Origin: SIG672 sp045535095 | Lineage (GTDB): Bacteria; Bacillota; Clostridia; Oscillospirales; CAG-272 | Reading direction: 5' to 3' | NCBI GenBank assembly: GCA_045535095.1 | Contig: JAZSKY010000020.1 | Location: forward strand, 1-51,373 | Length of the DNA: 51,373 nt | Shown here: piece by piece, positions 15,608-23,971 of the stretch | How the letters are laid out: every line of letters begins with the position of its first letter | Numbering within the stretch: the first letter of the stretch is position 1 | Translations under genes and position numbers: made by a program | Notes under the pieces: generated by a model | The model's database searches: none | Seen by the model: the letters and a program-made list of their open reading frames with translations, nothing else | Told to the model about the DNA's origin: nothing

Positions 15608-15624
15608 GAAAGGAGATACGGCAA

Positions 15625-18600
15625 ATGGAAGAAAATGTATTTGATTCTATAAAAATAGGGCTGGCGTCTCCGGAAACGATAAGAAGCTGGTCGTACGGCG
15701 AGGTAAAGAAGCCCGAGACTATTAACTACCGTACTCTCAAGGCAGAGCGCGACGGTCTTTTCTGCGAAAGAATCTTTGGACCTACCAAGGACTGGGAATG
15801 TCTTTGCGGAAAGTACAAGAGAGTTCGCTATAAGGGCAAGGTTTGCGAAAAGTGCGGAGTTGAGGTAACCACTAAAAAGGTACGCCGCGAAAGAATGGGT
15901 CATATCGAGCTTGCTTGCCCGGTATCTCACATCTGGTACTTCAAGGCTATCCCCTCGAGAATGGGCCTCCTTCTTGAAATTTCCCCGAGAATCCTCGAAA
16001 AGGTTCTTTACTATGCAAGCTATATCGTAACCGATCCGGGCGAAGGCACGAATCTTACGAAGGGACAGCTTCTTAGCGATAAGGAATACAACGAGGCATA
16101 CGCAAGATATGAAAACGACTTCAAGGCAGGCATGGGAGCAGAGGCCATAAAGACTCTCCTTGCAGAGCTTGACCTTGAGGAGCTTTCCAAGACTCTCAAG
16201 GCTGATCTTGAAAAGGCTTCGGGACAGAAAAAGGCGAGAATCGTCAAGCGTCTCGAGGTTGTTGAAGCATTCAGAAAGAGCGGAAACAAGCCTGAATGGA
16301 TGATTATGGACGTACTTCCCGTACTTCCTGCAGAGATCAGACCTATGGTACAGCTCGACGGCGGCAGATTTGCTACCTCCGATATAAACGATCTGTACAG
16401 AAGAGTAATTAACAGAAACAACCGTCTCAAGAGACTTATGGAGCTTCGCGCGCCCGAGATCATTATTCGTAACGAGCGCAGAATGCTTCAGGAAGCAGTT
16501 GACGCACTTATCGACAACGGCAGACGCGGAAAGCCTGTAACCGGCGCATCTAACCGTCAGCTCAAGTCGCTCTCCGAGATGCTCCGCGGTAAGCAGGGAC
16601 GCTTCCGTCAGAACCTTCTCGGTAAGCGTGTTGACTATTCGGGACGTTCGGTTATCGTCGTAGGACCTGAGCTTAAGATCTTCCAGTGCGGACTTCCTAA
16701 GGAAATGGCTCTCGAGCTCTTCAAGCCCTTCATTATGAAGCGTCTTGTTGAAACTCAGAAGGCAACCAACATCAAGGACGCAAAGAAGAAGGTTGAAAGA
16801 GTTCACGAGGACGTTTGGGACGCACTTGACAACGTAATTCAGGAGCATCCCGTACTTCTCAACCGTGCGCCTACGCTTCACCGTCTTTCGATTCAGGCAT
16901 TCGAGCCTGTACTCGTAGAGGGAAGAGCTATCAAGCTTCACCCGCTCGTATGCTCGGCGTTCAACGCTGACTTCGACGGAGACCAGATGCCTGTTCACGT
17001 ACCGCTTTCGGCAGAGGCTCAGGCAGAGGCAAGATTCCTTATGCTCTCGGCAAACAACTTCATCAAGCCCGCAGACGGACGCGCAGTTGCAGTTCCTTCT
17101 CAGGATATGGTCCTCGGATCGTTCTACCTTACCATTGATAAGGCAGGAGAGAAGGGCGAGGGACACTTCTTCCGCAACTTCGAAGAGGCTGTTATGGCTT
17201 ACGAGAACGGAGAGCTTGGACTCCACGCACCTATCAAGGTTCGCGTAACCAAGGAAGTAAACGGAGAGACACGCACCGGCATTATCGATGCAACTCTCGG
17301 AAGACTTATATTCAACAATGCAATTCCTCAGGATCTCGGCTACGTTGACAGAAGCGACCCTGCAAAGGCTCTTGATCTCGAAGTAGCATTCACCTGCGGA
17401 AAGAAGCAGCTCGGAGCTATCGTTGACAGAACTATCAAGTACCACGGCCCTGTTGAAGCGGCAAAGGTTCTTGATAACATCAAGTCGATGGGCTTCAAGT
17501 ACAGTACCCGCGCATCGATCTCGATCTCGCTCGCTGACGTTGTTATTCCTAAGGAAAAGGCAACCATTATTGATCAGGCAGAGCGCGACGTTGAAGAGAT
17601 CCGCCAGTACTACCTCAGCGGTGAAATCACCGAAGAGGAAAGATACAGCCTTGTTATCGCTGTTTGGGAAAAGGCGACTGCAGACGTTGTCGCAGCTATC
17701 CAGAGCGGCTTTGACAGATACAATCCTATTAAGATGATGTCCGACTCGGGAGCCCGCGGTAACATTACCCAGATGCGTCAGCTCGCAGGTATGCGTGGAC
17801 TTATGTTCTCGGCAACCGGACGTACCATGGAAATACCGATTAAGGCAAACTTCCGTGAAGGTCTTAATATACTCGAGTACTTTATGGCAGCCCGCGGTGC
17901 GCGTAAGTCGCTTTCGGATACCGCACTTCGTACCGCTGACTCGGGTTACCTTACCAGACGTCTTGTTGACGTTTCGCACGACGTTATCATCAGAGATGAG
18001 AACTGTAACACCATTCACGGTATGTGGGTAAGCGAAATCAAGGAAGGCAACGACGTTATCGAGAAGCTTGAGGACCGTCTCGTTGGCAGATTCTGTATCG
18101 GCGACATCGTTGATCCTGCAAGCGGTGAGGTTATTATCGAAAACGATAATATGATCACCTCCGAGATCGCAGATAAGATCGTTAAGGCAGGCATTACTAA
18201 GGTAAATATCCGCACCATTCTCCAGTGTAGAAGCCGTTACGGCGTTTGCGCACACTGCTACGGTGCAGACCTTGCAACCGGCAAGAAGGTCAACGTTGGT
18301 GAAGCAGTTGGTATCGTTGCAGCTCAGTCTATCGGTGAGCCCGGTACACAGCTTACCATGAGAACCTTCCACTCGGGAGGTGTTGCAGGTGCCGACATTA
18401 CTCAGGGTCTTCCCAGAGTTGAGGAGCTTTTCGAGGCGCGTAAGCCTAAGAAAACTGCAGTTATCTCTGACGTTACCGGTACCGTTTCGATCGTTGAGGG
18501 CAAGAGAGCAAGAACTGTTACAGTTACTGCTACTGCAGACTCTATCGAAGGAAACGACAACACACTTGCAAAGATGGACTACCAGATTCCCAACGGCACT

Positions 18601-19203
18601 CGTCTCGTAGTTGCAGACGGCGCTTCGGTAGTAAGAGGTCAGGCTCTTACCGAGGGTTATATGAGCCCTGCTGACATTACGAGAATCAACGGACTTGATG
18701 CAGTTTATGACTACATCATCAAGGAGATCCAGAGAGTTTACCGTATCCAGTCGGTTGAAATCAACGATAAGCACATCGAGGTAATCGCACGTCAGATGAC
18801 CAGAAAGGTCAGAATTGAGGACGGCGGAGATACCGATATGCTCGTTGGATCGCTCGTTGACCTTATCGAATTCGAGCTTCAGAACGAGGAGATCCAGAAG
18901 AGAATCGACGCAGGCGAGATCGATCTCAGACCCGCAAAGATGTCTCCCGTACTTCTCGGTATCACGAAGGCGTCTCTCCAGACCGAGTCCTTCCTCTCTG
19001 CTGCATCCTTCCAGGAAACCACCAAGGTTCTTACCGAGGCAGCTATCAGCGGTAAGGTTGACAGACTCAAGGGACTTAAGGAGAACGTTATCATCGGTAA
19101 GCTGATCCCTGCCGGAACCGGTATGGACCGTTACCGCAACATTGAGGTAGTTGAAGAGGTAAGCGAAGCAGAGCCTGCAAGCGCACCCGTAAACGAAGGC
19201 TAA
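15625..19203 (+). CDS. rpoC: DNA-directed RNA polymerase subunit beta'
   Basis: Catalytic beta' subunit of RNA polymerase, 1192 residues, with an AAAGGAG site before the start. The N-terminal zinc site (CLCGKYKRVRYKGKVCEKCG) comes first. The bridge and secondary-channel regions follow, with the active-site Mg-binding motif NADFDGDQM. The second zinc site (CRSRYGVCAHCYG) comes before the conserved GEAVGIVAAQSIGEPGTQLT. No large lineage insert is evident. It is translated from the same mRNA as rpoB. The genes that often follow it (rpsL, rpsG, fusA) are absent. Confidence 0.99.
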   Translation: MEENVFDSIKIGLASPETIRSWSYGEVKKPETINYRTLKAERDGLFCERIFGPTKDWECLCGKYKRVRYKGKVCEKCGVEVTTKKVRRERMGHIELACPVSHIWYFKAIPSRMGLLLEISPRILEKVLYYASYIVTDPGEGTNLTKGQLLSDKEYNEAYARYENDFKAGMGAEAIKTLLAELDLEELSKTLKADLEKASGQKKARIVKRLEVVEAFRKSGNKPEWMIMDVLPVLPAEIRPMVQLDGGRFATSDINDLYRRVINRNNRLKRLMELRAPEIIIRNERRMLQEAVDALIDNGRRGKPVTGASNRQLKSLSEMLRGKQGRFRQNLLGKRVDYSGRSVIVVGPELKIFQCGLPKEMALELFKPFIMKRLVETQKATNIKDAKKKVERVHEDVWDALDNVIQEHPVLLNRAPTLHRLSIQAFEPVLVEGRAIKLHPLVCSAFNADFDGDQMPVHVPLSAEAQAEARFLMLSANNFIKPADGRAVAVPSQDMVLGSFYLTIDKAGEKGEGHFFRNFEEAVMAYENGELGLHAPIKVRVTKEVNGETRTGIIDATLGRLIFNNAIPQDLGYVDRSDPAKALDLEVAFTCGKKQLGAIVDRTIKYHGPVEAAKVLDNIKSMGFKYSTRASISISLADVVIPKEKATIIDQAERDVEEIRQYYLSGEITEEERYSLVIAVWEKATADVVAAIQSGFDRYNPIKMMSDSGARGNITQMRQLAGMRGLMFSATGRTMEIPIKANFREGLNILEYFMAARGARKSLSDTALRTADSGYLTRRLVDVSHDVIIRDENCNTIHGMWVSEIKEGNDVIEKLEDRLVGRFCIGDIVDPASGEVIIENDNMITSEIADKIVKAGITKVNIRTILQCRSRYGVCAHCYGADLATGKKVNVGEAVGIVAAQSIGEPGTQLTMRTFHSGGVAGADITQGLPRVEELFEARKPKKTAVISDVTGTVSIVEGKRARTVTVTATADSIEGNDNTLAKMDYQIPNGTRLVVADGASVVRGQALTEGYMSPADITRINGLDAVYDYIIKEIQRVYRIQSVEINDKHIEVIARQMTRKVRIEDGGDTDMLVGSLVDLIEFELQNEEIQKRIDAGEIDLRPAKMSPVLLGITKASLQTESFLSAASFQETTKVLTEAAISGKVDRLKGLKENVIIGKLIPAGTGMDRYRNIEVVEEVSEAEPASAPVNEG

Positions 19204-19229
19204 GATCGGCCGCCTTGAATTAAAATGAA

Positions 19230-19277
19230 AAGGGCAGATCGGGACAGCGAAATATATCGCGGTCAAGGTCTGCCCTT
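19230..19277 (+). terminator. Hairpin after rpoC
   Basis: AAGGGCAGATC (19230-19240) pairs with GGTCTGCCCTT (19267-19277, one G-U pair), with a 26-base interior that has a small internal stem. Only a short T run follows, so termination may be partial. Confidence 0.6.
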
Positions 19278-19301
19278 TACAAATACGAAAGTAGGAAAAA
19301 T

Positions 19302-19571
19302 ATGAAAGCAATTATTTCTGTTATAGGCAAGGACACCTACGGAATCCTTGCAAAGGTCAGCGCAGTCTGCTGTGAATGTAAGGCGAATATCGTTGACGTT
19401 ACGCAGTCTGTCCTTCAGGATATGTTCGTTATGGTAATGCTCGTTGACATTTCCGAATACTCCTGCGATTTTGCCGATCTTCGCGAAAAGCTCGGCGCTC
19501 TCGGAGACGAGATCGGAATGAAGATAAGCGTTATGCACGAGGATATATTCAACTCGATGCACAAGATCTGA
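19302..19571 (+). CDS. ACT domain protein (UPF0237 type)
   Basis: A stand-alone 89-residue ACT domain (MKAIISVIGKDTYGILAKVSAVC, then NIVDVTQSVLQDMFVMVMLVDI). ACT domains bind small ligands such as amino acids. Members of this UPF0237 family usually sit directly upstream of the UPF0210 gene, as here (32 bases apart). That fixed pairing suggests the ACT protein controls the UPF0210 protein. The ligand is not known. The identification rests on the beta-alpha-beta pattern and on the neighbour. Confidence 0.92.
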   Translation: MKAIISVIGKDTYGILAKVSAVCCECKANIVDVTQSVLQDMFVMVMLVDISEYSCDFADLREKLGALGDEIGMKISVMHEDIFNSMHKI

Positions 19572-19603
19572 GCTGGAAATATTCTTCGAAAGGTGGCGAT
19601 AAA

Positions 19604-20962
19604 ATGCTGAATATGACCGACATCATGGAAACCATAACCATGATACAGGAAGAAAATCTTGATATAAGAACTATAACTATGGGAATATCTCTGCTCGACT
19701 GCGCTGATAGCGATATCGACAAGTCGTGCGAGAAGATATACACAAAAATCACCCGTCTTGCGGGAAATCTCGTTAAAACGGGCGAGGAGATCGAGGCAAA
19801 GTACGGCATTCCGATCATCAATAAGCGTATTTCGGTTACTCCTATCTCGATGCTCGTTGCAGTCAGCGGAGGAAACCCCGTAAAGTACGCGCATACCCTC
19901 GAAAAGGCGGCTCTTGCCGTTGGAGTGAACTTTATCGGCGGATATTCCGCCCTCGTTCATAAGGGCTTTTCGGCAGGAGATAAGGAGCTTATCGAGTCCA
20001 TTCCCGAGGCTCTTGCAACGACTACCCGCGTTTGCTCGTCGGTAAACATCGGAACGACCAAGTCGGGTATAAATATGGACGCTGTCGGAATGATGGGCAG
20101 AGTCGTCCGTCGCGCTGCAGAGATCACCGCAGACAGAGACTCGATCGCTTGTGCGAAGCTCGTTGTTTTCTGTAACGCACCCGAGGACAACCCCTTTATG
20201 GCAGGCGCATTCCACGGAGTCGGTGAGCCCGACTGCGTTATCAACGTAGGCGTTTCGGGACCCGGAGTTGTACATGCGGCGCTCAAAAAGTGCCCCGACG
20301 GAGACCTCACCGAGGTTGCCGATATAATAAAGAAAACGGCGTTCAAGATAACCCGTATGGGTCAGCTCGTCGGCACCGAGGCTTCGAAGATGCTCGGCGT
20401 TCCGTTTGGTATAGTTGACCTCTCGCTCGCACCCACACCCGCAGTCGGTGACTCGGTTGCCCATATTCTCGAGGAAATGGGACTTGAGACCTGCGGAACT
20501 CACGGCACAACGGCGGCACTTGCTCTCCTCAATGACGCAGTCAAGAAGGGCGGAGTAATGGCTTCCTCGCACGTCGGCGGACTCTCGGGCGCGTTTATCC
20601 CCGTATCCGAGGACGCAGGAATGATCGCGGCGGCGCGTAGCGGCGACCTTAAAATTGAAAAGCTCGAGGCAATGACCGCAGTTTGCTCGGTCGGACTCGA
20701 TATGATAGTTATCCCCGGCGACACGAGTGCCGAGGTCATCTCGGCAATCATTGCCGACGAGGCGGCTATCGGTATGGTCAACTCCAAGACGACAGCAGTA
20801 AGAGTTATTCCCGCGGTCGGCAAGAATGTTGGAGACGAGCTTGAGTTTGGCGGACTTCTCGGAAGCGGACCTGTTATGCCGGTGAATAATACTAAGAGCC
20901 CTGCAAAATTCATTTCGCGCGGCGGACGTATTCCCGCACCTCTTCAGAGCCTTAAAAACTGA
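19604..20962 (+). CDS. UPF0210 / PFL-like family protein (DUF711)
   Basis: A 452-residue member of the UPF0210 (DUF711) family. The name 'PFL family' refers to distant similarity of the fold to pyruvate formate-lyase; the glycyl radical motif is not seen here. Characteristic stretches are TMGISLLDCADSDID, GGYSALVHKGFSAGD, INVGVSGPGVVHAAL and CGTHGTTAALALLNDAVKKGG. An AAAGGTGG site precedes the start. The biochemical role is unknown. The adjacent ACT protein suggests amino-acid-related metabolism, which is inference. Length is typical. Confidence 0.92.
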   Translation: MLNMTDIMETITMIQEENLDIRTITMGISLLDCADSDIDKSCEKIYTKITRLAGNLVKTGEEIEAKYGIPIINKRISVTPISMLVAVSGGNPVKYAHTLEKAALAVGVNFIGGYSALVHKGFSAGDKELIESIPEALATTTRVCSSVNIGTTKSGINMDAVGMMGRVVRRAAEITADRDSIACAKLVVFCNAPEDNPFMAGAFHGVGEPDCVINVGVSGPGVVHAALKKCPDGDLTEVADIIKKTAFKITRMGQLVGTEASKMLGVPFGIVDLSLAPTPAVGDSVAHILEEMGLETCGTHGTTAALALLNDAVKKGGVMASSHVGGLSGAFIPVSEDAGMIAAARSGDLKIEKLEAMTAVCSVGLDMIVIPGDTSAEVISAIIADEAAIGMVNSKTTAVRVIPAVGKNVGDELEFGGLLGSGPVMPVNNTKSPAKFISRGGRIPAPLQSLKN

Positions 20963-21003
20963 CGGTCACTGTTTGTAAAGCTTTTTAAAATAGGAGAATC
21001 AGA

Positions 21004-21741
21004 ATGGAACCTTATCAGATCTTTTTAATTTTAATCGTGACCGTAATTGCGAGCTATATTCAAAGCGTAACCGGATTTGGCTTTGGTATATTTGCAATGG
21101 TGTTTTTTCCGTATGCCCTGGCATATACGGAGGCGAACCTTCTGTCATCGATACTTTCCGCGTCGATATCCGTTTTCGTTGTTGCGCGAATGCTTAGGGA
21201 CGTGGACTGGAAGAATATGTTGTTTCCGCTTATCGGATGTATGGTATCGACTGTGTTTGCCGTTAATTTCATCAAGTCACAGGACAACGATACACTTACA
21301 CTGCTTCTCGGAATCGCGCTCATGGCACTGAGCGTCTACTTCTTTTTCTTCTCTGAAAAGATGAAGATCAAGGCTACTTGGTACGCAGGACTTATTGCGG
21401 GACTGCTTTCGGGAATTATGGGTGGAATGTTCGCGATGAGCGGACCGCCCGTGGTCATTTATTTTCTGCAATCTGAAAGCAGCTCGAAGAAATATCTCGC
21501 TACCATATCGGCATATTTCGTTCTGTCGGGAGCGTTTTCTATCGGTATCAAAATAGCGTCCGGATTTGGAACATTGAACACCCTTTTGTATCTGGCAATC
21601 TGCTTTGTCGCGATGGCTTTCGGTACGTTTATCGGAAGACTTACGAGAAACAAGGCGAAGCCGCTTGCAATAAGACGCGCGGTTTACGCGGTCATGGCGC
21701 TTTCGGGCGTGGTCAATATCGTGACCGCACTTGCGCTGTAA
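21004..21741 (+). CDS. TauE/SafE-family sulfite exporter-like membrane protein
   Basis: A 245-residue integral membrane protein with about eight hydrophobic segments. The N-terminal segment has the family feature SVTGFGFGIFAM, and the mirrored second half has GLLSGIMGGMFAMSGPPVVIYFL. The two inverted halves with Gly/Pro-rich signatures define TauE/SafE proteins, which export sulfite, sulfoacetate or other organic anions. The substrate cannot be read here. A GGAG site precedes the start. It lies 41 bases after the UPF0210 gene and may be cotranscribed. Confidence 0.9.
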   Translation: MEPYQIFLILIVTVIASYIQSVTGFGFGIFAMVFFPYALAYTEANLLSSILSASISVFVVARMLRDVDWKNMLFPLIGCMVSTVFAVNFIKSQDNDTLTLLLGIALMALSVYFFFFSEKMKIKATWYAGLIAGLLSGIMGGMFAMSGPPVVIYFLQSESSSKKYLATISAYFVLSGAFSIGIKIASGFGTLNTLLYLAICFVAMAFGTFIGRLTRNKAKPLAIRRAVYAVMALSGVVNIVTALAL

Positions 21742-21787
21742 AACAGAGAGATATCTCAAAAGCCTTGCTAAAAGGGAATAGTATCTC

Positions 21788-21830
21788 GCGCGGCAACGCG
21801 CATATCGAGTCGGCAATGCCGACATATCGA
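21788..21830. repeat. Two short hairpins with conserved ATATCGA spacer
   Basis: GCGCG-GCAA-CGCGC (21788-21801) and GTCGGC-AAT-GCCGAC (21809-21823) are each followed by ATATCGA. The stems differ but the spacer is the same, resembling the larger array at 49593-49795. Confidence 0.65.
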
Positions 21831-21843
21831 ATATGTAAAACAA

Positions 21844-21873
21844 AAAGAGTAGGAAAATTCCTACTCTTTTTTT
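21844..21873. terminator. Bidirectional terminator between TauE gene and response regulator
   Basis: AAAGAGTAGGAA (21844-21855) pairs with TTCCTACTCTTT (21858-21869), followed by a T run; an A run lies on the other side. It serves convergent genes. Confidence 0.9.
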
Positions 21874-21879
21874 GTTCAA

Positions 21880-21943
21880 GTTTTTAAAGTTCCAAGAAAC
21901 TTTTTTCAAAAAGTTTCTTGGCGCTCTCCTTAGGGCAGAACCC
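21880..21943 (+). repeat. Dispersed palindromic repeat, copy 2
   Basis: It shares AACTTTTTTCAAAAAGTT and GGGCAGA-CCC with the copy at 981-1040, in the same orientation. Here it abuts the 3' end of the response regulator gene. Confidence 0.6.
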
Positions 21944-21947
21944 TAAC

Positions 21948-22640
21948 TTACGACTGGAGAAGCTCGAACTTGTAGCCAACACCCCAAACGGTCTTGAGCT
22001 GCCACTTATCCGAAACACCCTCAAGCTTTTCACGAAGGCGCTTGATGTGAACGTCAACGGTACGCGAGTCGCCGAGGTAGTCAAATCCCCAAACCTTGTC
22101 GAGAAGCTTGTCTCTGGTGAATACGCTGTTGTAGTTAGCCGCGAGGAAGTAGAGAAGCTCAAGCTCCTTCGGAGGAATATCGGTGCTCTTGCCGCAAAGC
22201 TTGAGCTCGTATTTCTGAAGGCTGATCTCGATGTTCTCAAACTTGATAACCTCGTTATCGCTCTGGTTGTCGTGTGCGCTGTATCTGCGAAGAACTGCCT
22301 TGATTCTTGCCGAAAGCTCCTTCATATCGAAGGGCTTGACGATGAAATCGTCCGCGCCAAGCTCAAGACCGAGTACCTTGTCAAATACCTCGCCCTTTGC
22401 GGTTACCATAATTATAGGCTTAGTGGAGATCTCGCGGATCTCGCGGCATACCTGCCAGCCGTCCTTGCGGGGAAGCATAATGTCGAGAAGAACGAGGTCA
22501 GGCTCGAACATCTTGAAGAAGTTGACTGCCTCAACTCCGTCGGACGCGATCTTGGTCTCGTAGCCTTCCTTTGTAAGATATACCTTTATAAGCTCTGCAA
22601 TATTGCTGTCGTCTTCGATGATAAGTAATTTAGTTCCCAT
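21948..22640 (-). CDS. OmpR/PhoB-family response regulator
   Basis: A 230-residue transcription factor controlled by phosphorylation. The receiver domain (1-120) has Asp10 and Asp11 for Mg, the phosphoacceptor Asp53 (LVLLDIMLP), Thr80 and Lys102. The winged-helix domain ends in the usual VWGFDYLGDSRTVDVHIKRLREKL and KTVWGVGYKFE. An AAGGAG site precedes the start. No histidine kinase gene adjoins it; the nearest is at 23972, on the other side of ychF and on the opposite strand. Those two may be a split pair, which is inference. Targets are unknown. Confidence 0.95.
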   Translation of the reverse strand: MGTKLLIIEDDSNIAELIKVYLTKEGYETKIASDGVEAVNFFKMFEPDLVLLDIMLPRKDGWQVCREIREISTKPIIMVTAKGEVFDKVLGLELGADDFIVKPFDMKELSARIKAVLRRYSAHDNQSDNEVIKFENIEISLQKYELKLCGKSTDIPPKELELLYFLAANYNSVFTRDKLLDKVWGFDYLGDSRTVDVHIKRLREKLEGVSDKWQLKTVWGVGYKFELLQS

Positions 22641-22693
22641 TTTTAATCTCCTTAATTGTTAACTTTGTTAAAAACTCTGCTAAGTTCATAATT

Positions 22694-22722
22694 ATTATAG
22701 CACACTACTTTCAAAAATGCAA
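22694..22722 (-). promoter_or_regulatory. Promoter of the response regulator
   Basis: On the minus strand, -35 TTGCAT (22717-22722), 17-base spacer ending TGTGC, -10 TATAAT (22694-22699). Confidence 0.75.
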
Positions 22723-22781
22723 GAGGGTTTTGCAAAAAAGAATGAAAAAACAAGTAAAATTACCAAAATATTAAAAAGGTC

Positions 22782-22810
22782 TTGTAAAAATGAAAGGAAT
22801 GTTATATAAT
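22782..22810 (+). promoter_or_regulatory. Promoter of ychF
   Basis: TTGTAA (22782-22787), 17-base spacer, TATAAT (22805-22810), 40 bases before the ychF start. Confidence 0.75.
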
Positions 22811-22850
22811 ATAAGGTAGCAAAAAATTCACTTTGAAAGGAAAAAACAAA

Positions 22851-23945
22851 ATGAAACTTGGAATAGTGGGAATGCCCAACGTAGGCAAAAGCACACTTTT
22901 CAATGCAATAACTAACGCAGGCGCACAGAGCGCAAACTATCCCTTCTGCACGATCGAGCCCAACGTCGGAATGGTTACCGTCCCCGACAGCCGTCTCGAT
23001 AAGCTCGCAGAGATGTACGCTCCCGAGAAGTACACGCCCGCGGTTATAGAATTCGTTGATATTGCAGGACTCGTCAAGGGCGCGTCCAAGGGCGAGGGAC
23101 TCGGAAACAAGTTCCTCGGACATATTCGCGAGGTGGACGCTATCGTTCACGTCGTCAGATGCTTTGAGGATCAGAACATCATTCACGTTGACGGAAGCGT
23201 TGACCCGATGCGCGACCTTGAAACCATCAACTTTGAGCTTATTTTCTCTGACATCGAGATCGTTGAGAGACGCATCGACAGAACGAAGAAGCTCCTCAAG
23301 GGAGACAAGACTCTCGCTGCCGAGGTAGAATTCCTCGAGAGAGTTCTTTCCGTACTTACCGAAGGCAAATCTGCCCGTACCATCGAGATGAACGAGGCAG
23401 AGGAGAAGATAATGGAGACTCTCCCTCTTCTCTCGAACAAGCCGGTTATTTACGTTGCAAACGTAGGCGAGGACGAGCTTGACGGAAGCTACAACGACTC
23501 TGCAAACTACAAGAATCTCTGCGAATTTGCCGCTACCGAAAACGCAAAGGTAGTACCCATCTGCGCAGGAATCGAGGCAGAGATCGCCGAGCTTGACTTC
23601 GAGGAAAAGAAGATGTTCCTTGCCGACCTCGGAATTGAGGAGAGCGGTCTGGACAAGCTCATCAAGGCAAGTTATAGCCTTCTCGGACTTATCAGCTTCC
23701 TCACCGCAGGACCCAAGGAGGTTCGCGCGTGGACGATCGTTGAGGGATCCAAGGCTCCTCAGGCGGCAGGAAAGATCCATACCGACTTTGAAAAGGGCTT
23801 TATCCGCGCAGAAATCGTTTCCTTTGACGATCTTGTCGCTTGCGGCGGCGTGAACGAGGCGAAGGAAAAGGGACTTTACAGAAGCGAAGGAAAGGACTAC
23901 GTTATGAAGGACGGAGACGTAGTGCTATTTAGATTCAACGTATAA
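22851..23945 (+). CDS. ychF: Redox-regulated ATPase YchF (OLA1 family)
   Basis: An Obg-family P-loop protein that binds ribosomes and, unlike its relatives, prefers ATP. The 364-residue protein starts at the ATG at 22851 after GAAAGGAA. The first motif is GMPNVGKST at about residues 7-15. A switch region follows with EFVDIAGLVKGASKGEGLGN. The base-specificity motif reads NVGE rather than NKxD, as expected for ATP-binding YchF. The C-terminal TGS domain contains GPKEVRAWTI, DFEKGFIRAE and a final MKDGDVVLFRFNV. It is followed 26 bases later by the histidine kinase. Confidence 0.97.
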   Translation: MKLGIVGMPNVGKSTLFNAITNAGAQSANYPFCTIEPNVGMVTVPDSRLDKLAEMYAPEKYTPAVIEFVDIAGLVKGASKGEGLGNKFLGHIREVDAIVHVVRCFEDQNIIHVDGSVDPMRDLETINFELIFSDIEIVERRIDRTKKLLKGDKTLAAEVEFLERVLSVLTEGKSARTIEMNEAEEKIMETLPLLSNKPVIYVANVGEDELDGSYNDSANYKNLCEFAATENAKVVPICAGIEAEIAELDFEEKKMFLADLGIEESGLDKLIKASYSLLGLISFLTAGPKEVRAWTIVEGSKAPQAAGKIHTDFEKGFIRAEIVSFDDLVACGGVNEAKEKGLYRSEGKDYVMKDGDVVLFRFNV

Positions 23946-23971
23946 TTATCTAAATCGAAAGGGAAGATCAG

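Noticed and set aside
15571..19311. Long minus-strand open frame of 1246 codons
   Set aside because: Antisense shadow of rpoC, rich in Cys, Ser, Leu and Val as such shadows are; no motif.
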